Of a stretch of 13,183 bases of DNA, positions 5,256-13,183 are shown in pieces. Within the stretch, counting starts at the first letter, position 1, and each line of letters begins with the position of its first letter. Both the position numbers and the translations under genes were made by a program. Source of the stretch: RI-283 sp964487925 (GTDB lineage Bacteria > Pseudomonadota > Gammaproteobacteria > SZUA-140); assembly GCA_964487925.1 (NCBI GenBank), contig CAZASZ010000056.1, forward strand, positions 1 through 13,183, given 5' to 3'. Below the pieces are notes generated by a model. The model was not told the origin of the DNA. It ran no database searches and saw nothing but the letters and a program-made list of their open reading frames with translations.

Positions 5256-7241
5256 TCAGGGCCGAAAGCTCCGAACCCTATGTTGAAGTCGTTTGAGATA
5301 GGACGGTTGAGGTGATTGGCCATAGCGCAAAAGAATATAGTCGGCGCAGATCGCCTCCGCCATGGTTTTCAAGTCTGGACGAAGGGCGCTGATCCGGTTA
5401 GCAAATGCGCGGGGACCCTCGCTTTCCGCGCGTGTGATACCGCAGTTTGCCAGTTTTCTGCAGAAACGACCATAGGTCCGCTCCACAGGATTGGCCCGCG
5501 TATGCTCGCGGTGACGCAGCATGACGACCAAAAGGCTCAGAGTGATGATGATCCCGGCGGCTATGTACAAGCCGAGCCGCTCTGGGGAATCAATCCCGAG
5601 ACGATCGAAAAGGTTGCTTTGAGTTGAGCTGTCGTAGTTAGTCACTAGCGTGTCCCAGGTACTGCCGACAGCGTCCAAGGTCAGCCGCGCGTGGCGCAAT
5701 AGCCGGCGCAGACCCGTCGAATGACCCAATATCCCTGTCTCAAGTTCGTCTTCAAGCACTTTGTCAATGCCATTTTCTATGCGTGACGGGGCTACGGCCG
5801 CCGTGGGGTCTACACGAACCCAGCCGTTGGGGGGAAGCCATACCTCGGCCCAGGCATGTGCATCTCGTTGCCTCACATTAAGGTAATGACCTACAGGGTT
5901 AATTTCGCCGCCTTGGTAACCTGTGACGACGCGTGCCGGGATGCCCGCCGCGCGCATCATTAACGTGAACGCGGAAGCATAGTGTTCGCAAAATCCACGG
6001 CGGGTCTTGAACAGAAACTCGTCGACAGGGTCACTGCCGAGCCGGGGCGGATCGAGGGTATAGTGGAACGGTTCGTCGTGAAAATAGCGCAATGAGCGTG
6101 CGACGATCACCCGTGCGCTGCCGAGGTCATGACGCCATTGTCTAGCCAGCTTCCTCGCCGATTCGCCTCCCTTCGCCGGGAGTTCTAGGGCGCGTCGGCG
6201 ATCTTCTTCGCTGAGCTCGGTGATCCGTCCATTCGGAAACGATGTCATGCGGTATCGCGTCCGCTGTGCGACGGGTTTGTTGCTGAACACAATCAAGTCG
6301 TGGGTGCGATGACCGCCGAAAGGGTCAATGCCTGGAAGATCGAGTGCATAGAGCCAGTGACGGTTATGCGGCTCGAGAGCGATCTCATAGCTGACGGCGG
6401 ATCCTGTTAATCTGGTCTGGACGGAGGCCGGCCCGAAGTTCTGGTTGACGCCTGAATCCCAAGTCCTCCCATCCGTATGCCATAGCACGGGACCGCGCCA
6501 ATAGAGGTCCTGGTTGTCCGGTATTTTTGTGTCGAAATAGGCTCGAAAGGCCAGTGCGTTTGATTGACTCAGATGACTGATGTTGCCAGGCGTCATCCGG
6601 TCGTCCAGGCCGGTGATGCCCGAGCCCTGGGCTTGTCGCGAGATGCTCCAGACCGGGGCGGGTAGCCGAGGGAAAAGGTAGAAAAGGAGTAGCATGATAG
6701 GAAGAGCCTGGATCATGATCGCGCCGCTGCTACGACCGGTTTCGCGCAGGTGACACCAGACCTTGTCGTCGTCTTTGCCGGTATTTAGTGCCAGGATCGA
6801 TGCCATATACAGCCAGAGATTGACCATGATGAACGCTAGAATCAGCGGGCCGCTCTGGAACAGGATCAGAATGATGCTCAAGAAGATGCCAATCAAGGCC
6901 ATAACCTTAAGATCACGTGGTTGCCTGATCTCCAGCGACTTGAGGACCAGCATCAGGGTCAACAAGGCCGTGCCCGCCTCCGGACCGACGATTGTACCGA
7001 AGCGCATGATGATCGCGGCGACCCCGATAATTGCCATTATGGCCAGGAGGATACGCCCAGGTTGTCGCCAGTCGTTCCGGATTGAAAGGTATCTCCAACC
7101 GATCAATGCTAGACAAACCATCGTCAGGACAAGAGGAAGCTGTTGGCCATGACCAACTATGCTCAGGCCTAGCGCGATCAACAGGATGCGATGCGCTGGA
7201 CGGGGCGCGGCTGATGCCGAGGTCAGGGATGGTGTCGTCAT
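5256..7241 (-). CDS. tgpA: TgpA-like membrane transglutaminase (DUF3488 and DUF4129)
   Basis: A 661-residue inner-membrane protein with a periplasmic transglutaminase-like domain. Hydrophobic helices occupy about residues 17-190 (the TgpA/DUF3488 N-terminal domain), then a periplasmic region, then one further helix at about 556-575, and a cytoplasmic tail resembling DUF4129. The core is intact: Cys418 in RRGFCEHYASAF, His462 in DAHAWAEVW and Asp478 in WVRVDPTAAV form the Cys-His-Asp triad. The ATG overlaps the stop of the DUF58 gene by four bases (ATGA), indicating translational coupling. In Pseudomonas aeruginosa TgpA is reported as important for viability; the natural substrate is not established, and an envelope peptide or protein is likely. 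Position in a moxR-DUF58-tgpA cassette is the standard arrangement. Confidence 0.9.
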   Translation of the reverse strand: MTTPSLTSASAAPRPAHRILLIALGLSIVGHGQQLPLVLTMVCLALIGWRYLSIRNDWRQPGRILLAIMAIIGVAAIIMRFGTIVGPEAGTALLTLMLVLKSLEIRQPRDLKVMALIGIFLSIILILFQSGPLILAFIMVNLWLYMASILALNTGKDDDKVWCHLRETGRSSGAIMIQALPIMLLLFYLFPRLPAPVWSISRQAQGSGITGLDDRMTPGNISHLSQSNALAFRAYFDTKIPDNQDLYWRGPVLWHTDGRTWDSGVNQNFGPASVQTRLTGSAVSYEIALEPHNRHWLYALDLPGIDPFGGHRTHDLIVFSNKPVAQRTRYRMTSFPNGRITELSEEDRRRALELPAKGGESARKLARQWRHDLGSARVIVARSLRYFHDEPFHYTLDPPRLGSDPVDEFLFKTRRGFCEHYASAFTLMMRAAGIPARVVTGYQGGEINPVGHYLNVRQRDAHAWAEVWLPPNGWVRVDPTAAVAPSRIENGIDKVLEDELETGILGHSTGLRRLLRHARLTLDAVGSTWDTLVTNYDSSTQSNLFDRLGIDSPERLGLYIAAGIIITLSLLVVMLRHREHTRANPVERTYGRFCRKLANCGITRAESEGPRAFANRISALRPDLKTMAEAICADYILLRYGQSPQPSYLKRLQHRVRSFRP

Positions 7242-8215
7242 CGCTGATCGAAAAGCGCCAGGGCTTTGAGGCAGCGATGCTTGTGGGCATCGCCTCTAGC
7301 GGGTTCGATGCGCTGTCCGGGGAGCTCGACTCCGTATGGCCGACTGCCGGACTCCGCATCGAGTACCCATCGGCACAAGTGACTGAGGCGAGTCTCGGTG
7401 TCGAGACCCGGCAATTGGGCCCAGTCCAGCCAGAGTTCGTCTTGTTCATGGCTCGCGAACAGCTTTGTGAGCCAGTCACGACCTCGAGCCGCTGCCTTCC
7501 AATCAACATGGCGCGGCGAATCCGTAACCTGATAGGTTCGGTGACCGGTGAAATCGTCCTGGCCGACCTGATTTGCCGGTCTTTGATCCTCGCTCACCTG
7601 ATTCCTTGAGGATATCGGTTGTGGCGGATCGATACTGGGCCGTGGATATACCAGACACGATCCAATCAGCCTCACGTGCGACCAGGCCCTGAACCACCCA
7701 GTTGGATATCGGGTGGCGATTGTGAGGGCGGGCATTGCATGGTGGCCGCGCTGGCGAGACTCTTCGCTGAGTCTTAATATAGCGCTACCATCCGCAGGGA
7801 TGTCATGTAGTTGTTCGGGGCCGTCCGAGAGTCTGAAGACGATTGCCCGGCGAGGCGTCCTGAACGGGTTGTCGACTTGCAGGCAGTGTACGACGGGCTC
7901 GCCGCAAAAGACCTTTTCCTCGTGACCGGGATGGAAACGCAGTCCGGCGAGGTTGCGGTAGGTATGCACCATGGTCACCATGAACATGGCCATTAGCAGA
8001 AAGGTCAGTAAAAAGAGCTCGCTGCTGTCGAAGTTCGTGGCCGCGACCAGGGTGCCGAACAGCACTGCCAACAGGGCCATGCCGTTTCGTGTGGGCAGGA
8101 TGAAGATGCGGGACTGTGCCAGCGTTACGGGTTCGAGACGCGAACCGGCGCGCCGTCGGTCGATATTTAATCGACGGTGAACCCAGTGGGGGAGCGAGGT
8201 CAGCGAAAGGGACAT
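7238..8215 (-). CDS. DUF58 family membrane-anchored protein
   Basis: A 325-residue protein with two N-terminal transmembrane helices (about 44-60 and 65-83) and a large remaining domain. The DUF58 signature is clear: DDFTGHRTYQVTDSP (220-234) followed by RHVDWKAAARGRDWLTK (235-251), where the R-x-VDWKA core is the family hallmark. The DUF58 domain is distantly related to von Willebrand factor A folds. It is encoded between the MoxR ATPase (33-bp gap) and the transglutaminase (4-bp ATGA overlap), so the three are almost certainly co-expressed; MoxR is thought to act on such partners. The start at 8215 has no obvious Shine-Dalgarno sequence, but no better upstream start is present. Biochemical function is unknown. 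Confidence 0.88.
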   Translation of the reverse strand: MSLSLTSLPHWVHRRLNIDRRRAGSRLEPVTLAQSRIFILPTRNGMALLAVLFGTLVAATNFDSSELFLLTFLLMAMFMVTMVHTYRNLAGLRFHPGHEEKVFCGEPVVHCLQVDNPFRTPRRAIVFRLSDGPEQLHDIPADGSAILRLSEESRQRGHHAMPALTIATRYPTGWFRAWSHVRLIGSCLVYPRPSIDPPQPISSRNQVSEDQRPANQVGQDDFTGHRTYQVTDSPRHVDWKAAARGRDWLTKLFASHEQDELWLDWAQLPGLDTETRLSHLCRWVLDAESGSRPYGVELPGQRIEPARGDAHKHRCLKALALFDQR

Positions 8216-8248
8216 CGGGAGTTAGGGCGAAGGGATAGCGCGCAATGC

Positions 8249-9208
8249 TCAGGGGATCGGAACATGGCTCATGAGGGCAATTCGGTCCGCCGCCGACAGC
8301 AGTTGGCCCTCGCCGCTGGGCTGAAGGCGATGTCTAACCACCCCAGGCAGTACCGCCTGAACGTCCTCTGGAATCACGTGATCGCGCCCAGCCATGAGAG
8401 CCCAGGCCTGGGCGCAGCGCAACATGGCCAGGCCTGCGCGAGGCGATAGTCCATTGCGGAACTCCGGGGTCGTCCGGCTGAACGACAGCAGGGCTTGAAG
8501 GTAATCGATTAGCGGATCCGAGGCATGAGTCGCGAGGGCCTGTTCCTGAAAAACATGCATGAGATCTGGATTCAGGAGATTCTGCGTGTCATTCAGCAAG
8601 GTGCGTCTGTCCTTGCCCATGAGGAGTGCTCGTTCGGCATCGGGGTCGGGGTAACCCATCTCGAGGCAAATCATGAAGCGATCCAGTTGCGACTCGGGTA
8701 GCGGAAATGTCCCTATCTGCTGGGTCGGGTTCTGGGTCGCAATGACGAAAAAGGGAGAGGGGAGCGCATGGGTCTCACCATCGATCGTGACTTGATATTC
8801 TTCCATGGCCTCGAGCAGGGCGCTCTGGGCCTTAGGGGTTGCCCGGTTGACCTCATCGGCGAGGATGATCTGAGAAAATATGGGCCCCTGATGGAAGCGA
8901 AATTGCCCGGCGTTGCCCTCGAAGATCGAGACCCCAAGGATGTCCGCGGGCAGCATATCGCTTGTGAACTGAATCCTTTGAAAGTTGAGGCACAGGGCGC
9001 GGGCGATTGTATGTGTCAGCGTGGTCTTACCGACGCCGGGAAGGTCTTCAATAAGTAGATGACCGCGGGCGATCAGGCAGGCCAGGGCCAGTCTGATCTG
9101 TTGTTCCTTGCCAAGGATGATATTGCCGATCGCCTTGGTGACCTGGTCGAGTAGTTGGGCGGTATCCTGCCGGGAGAGATCGGATTGGGCGCTGATGTTT
9201 TGCAACAT
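8249..9208 (-). CDS. MoxR-family AAA+ ATPase
   Basis: A 319-residue cytosolic AAA+ chaperone of the MoxR family. Motifs in order: Walker A, EDLPGVGKTTL (54-64); Walker B, IILADEVNRA (114-123), with the MoxR-typical DEVNRA; sensor 1, VIATQNPTQQ (155-164); and the GLSPRAGLAML block (253-263), with Arg257 as the likely sensor 2 arginine. Length is normal for the subfamily that pairs with DUF58 and transglutaminase genes. MoxR proteins generally form rings and use ATP to remodel or activate partner proteins, often with metal or VWA-like domains. It is the first gene of a minus-strand operon and is divergent from mnmG across 170 bp. No good ribosome site precedes the ATG at 9208: the only AGGGG-like run lies about 15 bases away. 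No alternative in-frame start is close by. Confidence 0.92.
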   Translation of the reverse strand: MLQNISAQSDLSRQDTAQLLDQVTKAIGNIILGKEQQIRLALACLIARGHLLIEDLPGVGKTTLTHTIARALCLNFQRIQFTSDMLPADILGVSIFEGNAGQFRFHQGPIFSQIILADEVNRATPKAQSALLEAMEEYQVTIDGETHALPSPFFVIATQNPTQQIGTFPLPESQLDRFMICLEMGYPDPDAERALLMGKDRRTLLNDTQNLLNPDLMHVFQEQALATHASDPLIDYLQALLSFSRTTPEFRNGLSPRAGLAMLRCAQAWALMAGRDHVIPEDVQAVLPGVVRHRLQPSGEGQLLSAADRIALMSHVPIP

Positions 9209-9378
9209 GTTGATGTATTCAACCCCTTGATTTTGATAGAATGCGCCCTTTGTTAAGGTCTGGACGAAGGCGGTGCGTCATCGTTTCCCTCATTGGCGCA
9301 TAGACTACTTGTCGTAGCGGCCGCAGGGGGCCGGGACTTTATCGGCCAGGGTCCTTATCTACCAGGGGTTACAGAGCG
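9209..9378. promoter_or_regulatory. Divergent moxR/mnmG promoter region
   Basis: These 170 bp must hold the promoters for both the moxR operon and mnmG. A plus-strand TAGAAT (9237-9242) followed by a GC-rich GCGCCC discriminator looks like a -10 element, but no good -35 lies 16-18 bases upstream. I find no cluster of DnaA boxes; TTATCTACC near 9354 is a single imperfect match, so an origin is not supported. Confidence 0.4.
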
Positions 9379-11271
9379 GTGTATGTGAATCGTACGGATT
9401 ATGACGTGATCGTGGTCGGCGGCGGCCATGCTGGCGCCGAGGCCGCGCTTGCGGCCGCTCGCATGGGCGCTCGAACGTTACTGTTGACTCATAACATCGA
9501 TACCCTTGGTCAGATGAGTTGCAACCCTGCCATCGGCGGCATCGGCAAGGGGCATTTGGTTCGCGAGATCGATGCCTTGGGGGGATTCATGGCCCAGGCG
9601 GCTGACCGGGCGGGTATCCATTTTCGCACGCTCAATGCCAGCAAGGGCCCTGCGGTGCGCGCCACCCGCGCTCAGGCCGATCGACAGCTCTATCGGAACG
9701 CGGTGCGCACGAAGCTTGTCGGACAGCCTGGATTGGACTGTTTCCAACAGGCCGTGGACGACCTCATCGTCGAGGGCGACCGTGTTCAGGGTGTCGTGAC
9801 CCAATGGGGTTTTCAGTTTTATGCGCATTCGGTCATCCTGACCGTGGGGACCTTTCTCGCCGGGCGCATGCATATCGGGCTTCAACAGTCTGCCGGTGGA
9901 CGCGCAGGAGACCCGCCTGCTATAGCATTATCCAATCGCCTGCGCGAGTTGGGGCTGCCGGTCGGGCGGCTTAAGACAGGGACACCGCCTAGGATCGACC
10001 GCGACAGCGTCGATTTCAGCCGTATGGAGGCCCAACCGGGCGATGACCCCCGTCCCGTGTTCTCTTTTCTGGGTTCCCTAGCCGATCACCCGCGCCAGGT
10101 GCACTGTCATATCACGCGTACAACTGCCGAGACCCATGACATCATTCGTGGCGGACTGGATCGTTCGCCGCTATATAGTGGGGAGATTGAAGGCACAGGC
10201 CCGCGTTACTGTCCGTCAATCGAGGACAAGGTTGTGCGCTTCGCCGACAAGGCCTCGCATCAGATCTTTGTAGAACCCGAGGGGCTGGACAGCCATGAGG
10301 TCTATCCCAATGGGATCTCGACGAGTCTTCCCTTCGATATCCAGATGGCGCTCGTGCGTTCGATTCCCGGTTTTGAGCAGGCGCGGATCACGCGGCCGGG
10401 GTACGCCATCGAATATGATTATTTCGACCCCCGTGCGCTAAAACATTCTCTGGAGACGCGTCATGTCGCCGGACTCTTTTTCGCCGGCCAGATCAACGGC
10501 ACGACAGGCTATGAAGAGGCTGCGGCCCAGGGCTTGCTGGCCGGGATCAATGCCGTTCGCCATTTCCGCGGCGAGACGGCGTGGTGTCCACGTCGCGACG
10601 AGGCCTATCTGGGTGTGCTCGTCGATGACCTTGTGACCTTGGGTACACAGGAACCCTACCGAATGTTTACAAGCCGAGCCGAGTATCGCTTGCTCCTGCG
10701 TGAGGACAATGCCGATTTACGCCTGACCGAGGCCGGGCGTTCGCTCGGTGTAGTCGACGACGCTCGCTACGCCGCCTTCTGCCAGCGCCAGACCGCCATT
10801 GCGAGCGAACAAGCGCGCCTTGCTAGGACTCGGGTGCACGCGGGTGGGGCAGCGGCACGAGCGCTCGGTGAAAGTCATGGTGTCGATATTGCTCGTGATC
10901 TTAGCCTCGCAGAGCTGTTGCAGCGGCCCGAGATCGATTATGCCGCGCTCATGGCCCTGCCCGAGGTCGGGCCGGGGGTACCCGATAAGGATGTGGCGTT
11001 TCAGATCGAGGTTCAGGCGCGTTATCAGGGCTATATCGAACGTCAGCGAGCTGAGATCGATCGTCAGCTCAGGCATCAGGAGCAACCGATTCCAGAGGAT
11101 ATCGATTACGGAACTGTCCAGGGTTTATCGAACGAGGTCAGGCAGAAGCTGGAACTGGTGCGCCCGGCCACGTTAGGGCAGGCGGGTCGGATTTCGGGCG
11201 TGACACCGGCAGCCATTTCGTTGATGCTGATCCATCTCAAGAAGCACGGCCTGTTGCGCCGTTCCGCTTAA
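9379..11271 (+). CDS. mnmG: tRNA uridine-5-carboxymethylaminomethyl modification enzyme MnmG (GidA)
   Basis: FAD-binding subunit of the MnmE-MnmG complex, which uses methylenetetrahydrofolate to install (carboxymethyl)aminomethyl groups on C5 of wobble uridine-34 in certain tRNAs. 630 residues, against 629 in E. coli. Visible motifs: FAD motif GGGHAGAEAA (14-23); SCNPAIGGIGKGHL (47-60), with Cys48; GPRYCPSIEDKVVRF (274-288), the first GidA signature, with the catalytic Cys278 (Cys277 in E. coli); and AGQINGTTGYEEAAAQG (369-385), the second signature. The start is a GTG at 9379, chosen because it gives the expected eight or so residues before the Rossmann strand; AGGGG at 9363-9367 is a possible ribosome site. 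A second in-frame GTG lies two codons on. Unusually, rsmG does not follow; a TRAP transporter gene does, 10 bp after the stop. Confidence 0.97.
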   Translation: MYVNRTDYDVIVVGGGHAGAEAALAAARMGARTLLLTHNIDTLGQMSCNPAIGGIGKGHLVREIDALGGFMAQAADRAGIHFRTLNASKGPAVRATRAQADRQLYRNAVRTKLVGQPGLDCFQQAVDDLIVEGDRVQGVVTQWGFQFYAHSVILTVGTFLAGRMHIGLQQSAGGRAGDPPAIALSNRLRELGLPVGRLKTGTPPRIDRDSVDFSRMEAQPGDDPRPVFSFLGSLADHPRQVHCHITRTTAETHDIIRGGLDRSPLYSGEIEGTGPRYCPSIEDKVVRFADKASHQIFVEPEGLDSHEVYPNGISTSLPFDIQMALVRSIPGFEQARITRPGYAIEYDYFDPRALKHSLETRHVAGLFFAGQINGTTGYEEAAAQGLLAGINAVRHFRGETAWCPRRDEAYLGVLVDDLVTLGTQEPYRMFTSRAEYRLLLREDNADLRLTEAGRSLGVVDDARYAAFCQRQTAIASEQARLARTRVHAGGAAARALGESHGVDIARDLSLAELLQRPEIDYAALMALPEVGPGVPDKDVAFQIEVQARYQGYIERQRAEIDRQLRHQEQPIPEDIDYGTVQGLSNEVRQKLELVRPATLGQAGRISGVTPAAISLMLIHLKKHGLLRRSA

Positions 11272-11276
11272 GGTGG
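11270..11276 (+). promoter_or_regulatory. Shine-Dalgarno that sets the dctQ start
   Basis: AAGGTGG overlaps the mnmG stop codon and lies five bases before the ATG at 11282. The frame could begin at a GTG at 11273, but that codon lies inside this ribosome site, so 11282 is preferred. Confidence 0.65.
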
Positions 11277-11281
11277 TTTCG

Positions 11282-11836
11282 ATGCGTGTGAGACCACCAC
11301 GAGGCCTGTTGCACTTGGCCAAGGGTATTGAGGCCGTCAGCGGTTGGTTTGGTCGGCTGTCGGCATGGCTCGTGCTGATCATGGTTATCGTTATCGTCTA
11401 CGACGTCGCCATGCGCTATCTGTTTCAGGCCGGTTCCGTCGCCCTGCAGGAACTCGAATGGCACCTGTTCGCGCTGGTCTTCCTGTTTGCCGGGGCCTAT
11501 TCACTGCGCGAGGACAGCCACGTTCGGGTCGATATGATATATCGTTCGCGCTGGATAGGCGAACGTGGCCGCGCCTGGATCGATCTGATCGGCGTGCTTG
11601 TGTTTCTGATCCCGTTTTGCCTGCTGGTTATTTGGGCTTGTATTCCCTTCGTTGAACACGCCTTTCAACTGGGCGAGGGTTCGCCCGACCCCGGCGGGTT
11701 GCCCTACCGTTATCTACTAAAGGCTGCGATTCCCTTGGGTTTTACGCTGCTGTTGTTGCAAGGCATCGCGATGGCGATTCGCTGTATGGAGCGTCTCTGC
11801 GAGACCTTCGATGACAAGGCCAAGAGCGGCTCATGA
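11282..11836 (+). CDS. TRAP transporter small membrane subunit (DctQ family)
   Basis: A 184-residue inner-membrane protein with four predicted helices (about 25-45, 61-76, 100-120 and 145-165), the DctQ topology. The central block ALQELEWHLFALVFLFAGAY (54-73) followed by SLREDSHVRVDMIY (74-87) is the family signature. DctQ pairs with the large permease DctM and, with a periplasmic DctP binding protein, performs sodium- or proton-driven uptake of organic acids or related solutes. The next gene starts inside its stop codon (ATGA), so QM are translationally coupled. The coupling to mnmG (10 bp between stop and ATG) suggests shared transcription. The sequence style matches the mannitol/chloroaromatic-type QM pairs (COG4665), a label that does not define the substrate. 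Confidence 0.9.
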   Translation: MRVRPPRGLLHLAKGIEAVSGWFGRLSAWLVLIMVIVIVYDVAMRYLFQAGSVALQELEWHLFALVFLFAGAYSLREDSHVRVDMIYRSRWIGERGRAWIDLIGVLVFLIPFCLLVIWACIPFVEHAFQLGEGSPDPGGLPYRYLLKAAIPLGFTLLLLQGIAMAIRCMERLCETFDDKAKSGS

Positions 11837-13158
11837 CCGAAGAGATATGGGCAATCGTCATGTTCGGCGTCGCCATCGTGGCGCTGATGCTGGGTTTCCC
11901 AGTGGCGCTCACCCTGGGATCTGTGGCCTTGCTGTTCGGCGGGATCTTCGAGGGGCTGGCCTTCTTTGATCTGCTGCCCCTACGTATCTGGGGCATTATG
12001 ACCAACTTCACGCTGCTCGCCGTCCCTCTATTCGTCTTCATGGGGGTGATTCTGGAGAAGTCCGGCTTGGCCGAGGACCTTCTGCAGACCATGGGCGAGT
12101 TGTTCGGCCGCGTCCGGGGCGGACTCGCGGTTGCCATTGTGACCGTCGGAGCATTGCTGGCGGCAACCACTGGCGTAGTTGGCGCGACGGTCGTCACGAT
12201 GGGCGTCATCGCGCTGCCTGCCATGTTGAAACATCGCTATTCGACGGAGCTTGCCACCGGCACGATCGCGGCATCCGGCACTCTTGGTCAGATCATCCCG
12301 CCAAGTATCATCCTGATCCTGCTCGGAGATGTCATTGGCGTACCGGTTGGTCGGTTGTTCGTTGGCGCCGTGGTTCCGGGTGTGACCCTGATCGTCCTGT
12401 TTATTCTATATACCCTAGTGATCGCCTGGTGGCGGCCTGAGTCCGCCCCGGCAATCATCATCGAACCCGGTCACGACCAAATCGCGCATCGCATGAAGCG
12501 CATCCTGACAAGCTTGCTGCCACCCCTTGTGCTTGTAATCGCCGTCCTTGGCTCAATCTTTTTTGGCATTGCCTCGCCGACGGAATCCGCAGCCGTGGGG
12601 GCCATCGGCGCCATGATACTGGCCGCATTGCATCGGCGCCTGACTTGGGGGCATCTCCGTGCCGCGTCGCTGCAGACGGTAAGATTAACCAGCATGGTGT
12701 TCTTCATCTTGATCGGCGCCACGGCATTTGGTCTGGTCTTTCGGGGTATGGGCGGTGACATGGTTGTCGAGGACATATTGACCGCAACACCCGGCGGGGA
12801 GATGGGTTTCCTGGCCGTCAGCATGGCCATGATCTTTGTGCTCGGGTTTTTCCTGGATTTCCTGGAGATCTGTTTCATCGTCGTGCCCATACTAGCGCCG
12901 ATTGCCGAGCTCATGGACATCGACCTGCTCTGGTTTGCCATCCTGATCGCCATGAACCTGCAGACCTCTTTTCTGACGCCGCCATTCGGTTTCTCGTTGT
13001 TCTATCTCAAGGCGGTGGCCCCTCCGGAGGTGCGGATCACCCAAATCTATCGCGGCATCATTCCCTTCGTGATATTGCAGGTGCTAACACTGGCCGTGCT
13101 CATCGCCTTTCCACAGATCGTCTTATGGCTGCCTGATTATATGGACGCGCTGCAGTAG
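11833..13158 (+). CDS. TRAP transporter large permease (DctM family)
   Basis: A 441-residue polytopic inner-membrane protein, the ion-coupled translocation subunit of a TRAP transporter, with about 12 hydrophobic segments and complete at both ends. Diagnostic blocks: NFTLLAVPLFVFMGVILEKS (58-77), TTGVVGATVVTMGVIALPAM (112-131), ASGTLGQIIPPSIILILLGD (147-166) and FGIASPTESAAVGAIGA (244-260). The TTGVVGATVVTMG form is what I associate with the COG4664 (FcbT3-like, mannitol/chloroaromatic) branch. It begins in a four-base ATGA overlap with dctQ. The substrate-binding DctP gene is not seen before the window ends 25 bp later, so it lies further downstream or elsewhere. Substrate cannot be read from the sequence; organic acids are the usual class. 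Confidence 0.93.
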   Translation: MTEEIWAIVMFGVAIVALMLGFPVALTLGSVALLFGGIFEGLAFFDLLPLRIWGIMTNFTLLAVPLFVFMGVILEKSGLAEDLLQTMGELFGRVRGGLAVAIVTVGALLAATTGVVGATVVTMGVIALPAMLKHRYSTELATGTIAASGTLGQIIPPSIILILLGDVIGVPVGRLFVGAVVPGVTLIVLFILYTLVIAWWRPESAPAIIIEPGHDQIAHRMKRILTSLLPPLVLVIAVLGSIFFGIASPTESAAVGAIGAMILAALHRRLTWGHLRAASLQTVRLTSMVFFILIGATAFGLVFRGMGGDMVVEDILTATPGGEMGFLAVSMAMIFVLGFFLDFLEICFIVVPILAPIAELMDIDLLWFAILIAMNLQTSFLTPPFGFSLFYLKAVAPPEVRITQIYRGIIPFVILQVLTLAVLIAFPQIVLWLPDYMDALQ

Positions 13159-13183
13159 CCTGATCCCGGTCTAGCGCACACAC

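Noticed and set aside
6913..7609. Long overlapping frames on both strands (about 190-200 codons) across the tgpA/DUF58 junction
   Set aside because: They are alternative-frame or antisense to two clearly conserved proteins, and their translations show no domain character.
9209..9378. Possible replication origin next to mnmG
   Set aside because: Only one imperfect DnaA-box-like sequence, no AT-rich unwinding tract, and none of the usual origin neighbours besides mnmG.
11742..12953. Two antisense frames of 160 codons rich in Ser, Thr, Pro and Met
   Set aside because: Typical reverse-strand shadow of a hydrophobic membrane protein gene (dctM); the composition is an artefact.
1..13183. Mobile elements, CRISPR arrays, toxin-antitoxin or defence genes
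   Set aside because: No spaced identical repeats, transposase or integrase motifs, terminal inverted repeats or defence-associated proteins were found; the MoxR cassette is a standard housekeeping-type set here.

Overview
The window looks like ordinary chromosomal DNA of a gammaproteobacterium. It is moderately GC-rich and densely coding, with no phage, transposase, CRISPR or plasmid genes. The lineage is inferred from a PA3496-like small acidic protein, a CsrA-family regulator with the RsmN/RsmF-type insertion known from Pseudomonas, and a 630-residue MnmG close in length to the E. coli protein. I cannot name a genus; nothing here is decisive below class level.

Layout. (1) 37-1154, plus strand: a thioredoxin-fold [2Fe-2S] ferredoxin followed by a stand-alone SpoIIE/RsbU-type PP2C phosphatase. 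A DUF2231 membrane protein converges on the phosphatase and overlaps its 3' end by 11 bp (1144-1611, minus). (2) 1612-1968: a 357-bp gap holding a candidate response-regulator box and the likely thiO promoter. (3) 1969-3051, plus: ThiO glycine oxidase, which feeds dehydroglycine to the thiamine thiazole pathway. (4) 3326-3808, plus: a small PA3496-like protein and an RsmN-like CsrA paralogue, ended by a strong bidirectional terminator at 3877-3901. (5) 9208 down to 3927, minus: a probable operon of MoxR AAA+ ATPase, DUF58 protein, TgpA-like membrane transglutaminase and GlcF (glycolate oxidase iron-sulfur subunit). (6) 9379-13158, plus: mnmG (tRNA wobble-uridine modification), directly followed by dctQ and dctM, the two membrane subunits of a TRAP transporter.

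How the genes work together. MoxR, DUF58 and TgpA form a recurrent bacterial cassette in which the AAA+ chaperone is thought to act on the two membrane-associated partners; the transglutaminase triad is intact. GlcF is an electron-transfer subunit whose usual partners GlcD and GlcE are absent here. DctQ and DctM overlap by ATGA and form one transporter, but no substrate-binding DctP gene is present.

No undescribed multi-gene system is evident. The two observations most worth pursuing are the RsmN-type CsrA paralogue and a pair of matching 17-bp direct-repeat boxes (STTAAG-N5-STTAAG). One box lies upstream of the DUF2231 gene and one upstream of the PA3496-like gene, which suggests shared control by an OmpR-family regulator.
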